A DNA stretch of 64,000 nt, taken from the NCBI GenBank assembly GCA_911810475.1, contig OU461276.1:1269501-1333500 (forward strand), read 5' to 3'. The first letter of the stretch is position 1. Each line of letters starts with the position of its first letter. The position numbers and the translations under genes were made by a program. This document shows positions 63,601 to 64,000 of this stretch, in pieces. The notes beneath the pieces are model-generated. The model was not told the origin of the DNA. It did not search any database and saw only the letters and a list, made by a program, of their open reading frames with translations. The stretch comes from Candidatus Celerinatantimonas neptuna. GTDB lineage: Bacteria > Pseudomonadota > Gammaproteobacteria > Enterobacterales > Celerinatantimonadaceae.

Positions 63601-64000
63601 GCTCGCATCCCCATCACAGTACGCCTGATACAGCTGCCCCAGCTCGTTAAACAAAACCCCCTGGGACCAGCCATCCGAGATAATATGGTGCATCGCCAGT
63701 CTTAGTCGATGCCGCTGCGCTTGCTCTTCTATCAGCTCACCACAGAACAACGGACCCCGGCTTAAATCAAAGACCGGCGGCCACTGGACACCGGCTTCAT
63801 CCGACCGGCGGCTGTGCAGACTGAACCCGGTCGCCGCATCCACTATCTGAACCGCGCCACTCCCGTCACTGGCAAAGTGGCTGCGCAGCACATGATGACG
63901 AGTCACTATCTCATCCAGGGCCGCTTTCAATGCCGGGCGGTTTAAACGCCCGTCCAGCACTAAATCAAAGGCAATCACATACGCGGCACTGGCATCCGGG
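51361..64000 (-). CDS. NRPS-1: peptide synthetase, last four modules visible (Leu-Leu-Ser-Leu), N-terminal part beyond the window
   Basis: The frame is open to the right edge, beginning inside a condensation domain (PDASAAYVIAFDLVL). No start codon is in the window; the GTG at 63978 is only an internal valine. Order visible: C(partial)-A(Leu)-T; C-A(Leu)-T; dualE/C-A(Ser)-T; dualE/C-A(Leu)-T; C-terminal docking tail. The three Leu domains read DAWFLGNVVK and the Ser domain DVWHFSLVDK. The dual domains carry HHLLNEEGD (module 3) and HHMLNEEGD (module 4), so the second Leu and the Ser should be D. The stop is 5 bases before NRPS-2. Whether a fatty-acid starter condensation domain begins this protein or an earlier one cannot be seen. 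Confidence 0.95.
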   Translation of the reverse strand, partial: PDASAAYVIAFDLVLDGRLNRPALKAALDEIVTRHHVLRSHFASDGSGAVQIVDAATGFSLHSRRSDEAGVQWPPVFDLSRGPLFCGELIEEQAQRHRLRLAMHHIISDGWSQGVLFNELGQLYQAYCDGDASPLAPLALQYGDYAHWQRCYLSGDVLKGQQTYWEAQLRGTPDELLLPKDRARPAVQDYRGGMVDVVLEGALTGELKALSQRHGCTLYMTLLASWSVLMGQLSGQDDVVIGSPVAGRSRTEVEGLIGMFVNTQALRIDLSGEPDMGTLLSRVKQVSVDAQMHAEIPFEQVVEAVSPSRSLSHSPLFQVMLTLQNLPEQRVSLGDLALQAGESTIETAQFDLSLVVSEVDGELRGGLNYAVSLFDEETVQRYVDYWVQLLHGLVSAPEQPVNAHPLLGEVERHQVLHDFNPSSMDYPDQMCIHELVEAQARAHGDAIAVTDEVGALSYAELNAQANQLARYLRDKGIGQGDLVAVSLERGCGMVTALLAVLKAGGAYVPMDPGYPQDRLHYMLEDSEPKVLLTEKKLSHLFIDMSSLVPVIELDGVNQWSQMSTENAHGRCACADDLAYVIYTSGSTGQPKGVLVEHRNLSHLVAWHNRQFNITAGTCASSVAGVGFDAAVWEIWPVLCAGGQLLMPTLEVSRDPQQLLDWWQSHPIEVGFLSTAIAELAFNRGLTHPTLRTLLVGGDRLTQLPKDVTFEVVNNYGPTETTVVATSGVMRAGRDILDIGGPIDNTRVYLLNGAGQPVPVGVAGELYIGGAGVARGYLNRPDLTVERFMADPFSDEPGARMYRTGDLGRWLADGRIEYLGRNDQQVKIRGYRIELGEIEAALRAQAGIKDAVVIAQTTSQGVTRLIAYTVGSVDVDSQRNALALKLPDYMVPAAYVQLDEIPLTANGKVDRKGLPEPGEDAFVHAAYEAPQGDTEQQLADIWSQLLGLEKIGRNDDFFGLGGHSLMAVQLASRIRSELGRDVSLADLFAHPHLKAQASILAERDVAKLPAIEARQIDVGEAQPLSMMQQRLWFLSQMDAQVNEAYIITCELKLKGALNKDALKAALNSIVDRHHILRTRFASHNGEAVQIVEQSNGLLLSERNWDERKIHWPPQFDLSHGALIQGELIREREVCHLLRLAMHHIISDGWSLGILCDELGKLYQAYSNDEANPLSPLALQYVDYAHWQRSYLNGNVLKDQQLYWKNQLSDVPDELMLPKDRTRPAVQDYKGAIVPVSLDAELTRKLNELSQHYGCTLYMTLLASWSLLMGRLSGQDDVVIGSPIAGRTRTEVEGLIGMFVNTQALRIDLSGEPDVGELLSRVKQVSLDAQMHQDIPFEQVVEVVSPSRSLSHSPLFQVMLALQNLPEQTWKLGELELSAGKQSLETSQFDLSLLLSESDGVIWGNLNYAVSLFDEQTICRYLGYWKQLLNGLVNSQKNSVFALPILEKTEYQQVVNGFNRTGQASSDDVCIHELVEVQAKTRGHAIALKDDLGALSYAELNAQANQLACYLREKGGCQGELVAVSLERGRQMIIALLATLKAGGAYIPLDPGYPQDRLHYMLEDSEPKVLLTEKKLSHLFIDMSSLVPVIELDGVNQWSQMSTENAHGRCACADDLAYVIYTSGSTGQPKGVLVEHRNLSHLVAWHNRQFNITAGTCASSVAGVGFDAAVWEIWPVLCGGGQLLMPTLAISRDPQQLLDWWQSQPIEVGFLSTAIAELAFNRGLTHPTLRTLLVGGDRLTQLPKDVTFEVVNNYGPTETTVVATSGVMRAGRDILDIGGPIDNTRVYLLNRAGQPVPVGVAGELYIGGAGVARGYLNRPDLTVERFMADPFSDEPGARMYRTGDLGRWLADGRIEYLGRNDQQVKIRGYRIELGEIESALRAQAGIKDAVVIAQTTSQGVTRLIAYTVGSVDVDSQRNALALKLPDYMVPAAYVQLDEIPLTANGKVDRKGLPEPGEDAFVHAAYEAPQGDTEQQLADIWSELLGIGRIGRKDQFFELGGHSLMAVQLIERLREHGYQLSVKTLFEDASLQGLAFALQTMVSDSLDIPANKIPQNCRKLTPDMLPLVSLSEAELQHIEDGVVGGASNIQDIYPLAPLQEGILFHHLLNEEGDPYITKLIIAFSDQFALQDFMDAFRAVIARHDILRTAVVWEGVSEPVQVVWKNVQLPLQPLHLEGSHILEQMEEKLNLTHFRLNVQMAPMIETYQNADPDNNRELLCLLMHHLCNDHTTLDLLLEEVHAYLAKRADELPKPLAFREFVARSCYFADREEQRSYFKEQLGDIEEGSTPFGLCDVQGDGSQIESTYVDVPDVLAQKVRTQTRLRGMSAATLFHLAWGLVVRAGTGRDDVVLGTVLFGRMNAGKGSDRMLGMFLNTLPLRLSLSQCSVEDALNHTQQGLAALLVHEQASLVEAQQCSGVSTGQPLFSSLVNYRYQGGSKQLDLDKMELEIVSSEERTNYPLVISINDNQSSGGFSLDIQADAAAGSERISKMLIQALSGLVEALIYSPEQKITALAVLGADEYHQVIHGFNQTERYYLDSPCIHALFEAQALAHGDAIAVEDEAGVLSYAELNAQANQLARYLRDKGIGRGDLVAVSLERGRGMVTALLAVLKAGGAYVPMDPGYPQERLSYMLSDSQPKVLLTDSHLASRFDVLPEGTQVLTLDTESGWQAMAGTNLSEAGVQADDLAYVIYTSGSTGQPKGVMNGHRGVVNRLRWMIEDYGFSASDVVLQKTSFSFDVSVWEFFATLGSGARLVMAKPEGHKDPDYLREVIERTGVTLMHFVPPMLQSFLFGQKAGRCASLRGIFCSGDALSDETVRQSQRRLPGVPVHNLYGPTEAAVDVTAWTCPEPLNERVRIGYPVANTRMYLLDPYGEPVGVGVTGELYIGGEQVAQGYLNRPDLTAERFMADPFVQQSGARMYRTGDLGRWLADGSIEYLGRNDQQVKIRGFRIELGEIESALKALEGVADAVVLARRDNGEVPQLVGYYCGDARVESLRHALSAALPDYMVPAAYVQLEAIPLTANGKVDRKGLPEPGEDAYVHAAYEAPQGEAEQILAAIWRELLQVEQVGRNDDFFGLGGHSLMAVQLIERLRQQDYQLSVKTLFDDASLRGLACALKISDSNGSDGYQVPANLIPSDCQVLTPAMLPLVDLRDSELQTITSRVPGGAANIQDIYPLAPLQEGILFHHMLNEEGDPYVSRLVLGFSDAQSLNDFVDALRSVIVRHDILRTAIVWEGLDEPVQVVWRDAPLPLHPFPLDGDDIAEQMKARLDPAHLRLNVQQAPMMAAYHSSDPSHGRELLCLLLHHLCNDHTTLELLMEEVQAHLQNRSDELPTPLAFREFVARACHEVDREEQQEYFREQLGDIEDGSTPFGLTDVQGNGSQIEAFNIDISDEVACALRTQSRQRGMSAAALFHLAWGLVVRAGTGRDDVVFGTVLFGRMNAGKGADRMLGMFLNTLPLRLTLNDRPLDEVLKETQQRLAGLLSHEHTSLVQAQQCSGLGSGQPLFSTLLNYRYQGGSSQLDLDKKELEVDLVFSEERTNYPLVASVNDLQDGGFSLDILADTSVGAERIADMFMRALTALVKALVQGDSLTVDELPVLSHHEYQQVVNDFNPTGTDYPDQVCIHALFEAQARAHGDAIAVADEVGALSYAELNAQANQLARYLREKGIGRGDLVAVSLERGCGMVTALLAVLKAGGAYVPMDPGYPQERLSYMLSDSQPKVLVTDWERAPLFGSRPETTTLVLLEKSEDWSSFSDQNGIEPHAESSDLAYVIYTSGSTGQPKGVLVEHRNLSHLVAWHNRQFNITAGTCASSVAGVGFDAAVWEIWPVLCAGGQLLMPTLEVSRDPQQLLDWWQSHPIEVGFLSTAIAELAFNRGLTHPTLRTLLVGGDRLTQLPKDVTFEVVNNYGPTETTVVATSGVMRAGRDILDIGGPIDNTRVYLLNGAGQPVPVGVTGEMYIGGAGVARGYLNRPDLTVERFMADPFSDEPGARMYRTGDLGRWLADGRIEYLGRNDQQVKIRGYRIELGEIEAALRAQAGIKDAVVIAQTTSQGVTRLIAYTVGSVDVDSQRNALALKLPDYMVPAAYVQLDEIPLTANGKVDRKGLPEPGEDAFVHSTYEAPEGKLEVTLAKLWGELLGLEKIGRNDDFFELGGHSLLGVQLVTRIREKLSIEITITDLFKNPKLNALATRLTYLKLSKFNLSDVQALARQILNR
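54622..57867 (-). other. NRPS-1 visible module 3: dual E/C-A(Ser)-T
   Basis: The dual domain has HHLLNEEGD near its start and HHLCNDH in the acceptor site. It too is a diverged copy compared with the others. The adenylation domain reads DVWHFSLVDK, the same ten residues as the serine code of EntF. The following dual domain predicts D-Ser. Confidence 0.85.
57868..60936 (-). other. NRPS-1 visible module 2: C-A(Leu)-T
   Basis: An ordinary condensation domain (MHHIISDGWSLG) whose sequence is clearly different from the other copies and less GC-rich, so it has escaped homogenisation. The Leu code is DAWFLGNVVK. The next module opens with a dual E/C domain, which predicts D-Leu. Confidence 0.85.
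60937..64000 (-). other. NRPS-1 visible module 1: C(partial)-A(Leu)-T
   Basis: The condensation domain is missing its first part but keeps MHHIISDGWS. The adenylation code read from FDAAVW, VGFL, LLVGG, NNYGP and TTVVA is DAWFLGNVVK, the known leucine code. The carrier domain is of the kind found here before ordinary condensation domains (SRIRSELGRD), so this Leu should stay L. Confidence 0.85.

Noticed and set aside
51361-63978. NRPS-1 as a complete protein starting at 63978
   Set aside because: The codon there is an internal GTG (valine) inside a condensation domain, and the frame stays open to base 64000, so the true start is outside the window.
17685-64000. CRISPR array or transposon as the cause of the repeats
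   Set aside because: The repeats are kilobase-long coding segments in frame with NRPS domains, with no spacers, terminal inverted repeats or transposase.

Overview
The window looks like the chromosome of a gammaproteobacterium. It carries a complete-order gspC-to-gspK type II secretion run next to hslR-hslO-pckA, an arrangement I associate with Vibrio, Aeromonas and Shewanella-like lineages, and a class-B pyrBI operon. No rRNA, tRNA, CRISPR array or insertion sequence was seen. Genus cannot be fixed from the sequence alone.

Layout. 1-7884 (minus strand): type II secretion genes gspC, D, E, F, G, H, I, J and the start of gspK, tightly packed and mostly overlapping. 7885-8343: AT-rich divergent intergenic region. 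8344-11409 (plus): hslR (Hsp15), hslO (Hsp33) and pckA, closed by a strong symmetric terminator. 11513-12979 (minus): an alanine/glycine:cation symporter. 12980-14511: non-coding DNA and a frameshifted pseudogene. 14512-15910 (plus): pyrB-pyrI with a terminator. 15970-64000 (minus): a giant non-ribosomal peptide synthetase (NRPS) operon that runs off the right edge. It is transcribed right to left: NRPS-1 (partial, 4 modules), NRPS-2 (3 modules), NRPS-3 (8002 aa, 7 modules plus two thioesterases), then a cyclic-peptide-type ABC exporter.

The NRPS system is the notable part. Fourteen modules are visible. Reading the ten specificity positions of each adenylation domain gives seven leucine, six serine and one threonine. 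There are no stand-alone epimerisation domains; six condensation domains carry the extra HH[I/L]xxxxGD motif of dual epimerisation/condensation domains. The visible part of the predicted product is (...)-Leu-D-Leu-D-Ser-Leu | Ser-D-Ser-Leu | Thr-D-Ser-D-Leu-Leu-D-Ser-Ser-Leu, released by tandem thioesterases, perhaps as a lactone closed on Thr. It should be an amphipathic Leu/Ser lipodepsipeptide; the lipid-initiating end lies outside the window. I do not recognise the predicted sequence as that of a characterised compound.

At the DNA level the NRPS genes are built from near-identical cassettes. A ~6.3 kb stretch is repeated between NRPS-2 and NRPS-3, a ~4.7 kb part of it occurs a third time, and the two gene junctions, including the docking ends of the proteins, are duplicates of each other. 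This suggests recent tandem duplication plus domain swapping, possible loose docking order between subunits, and a locus prone to module loss or gain (and to assembly error).
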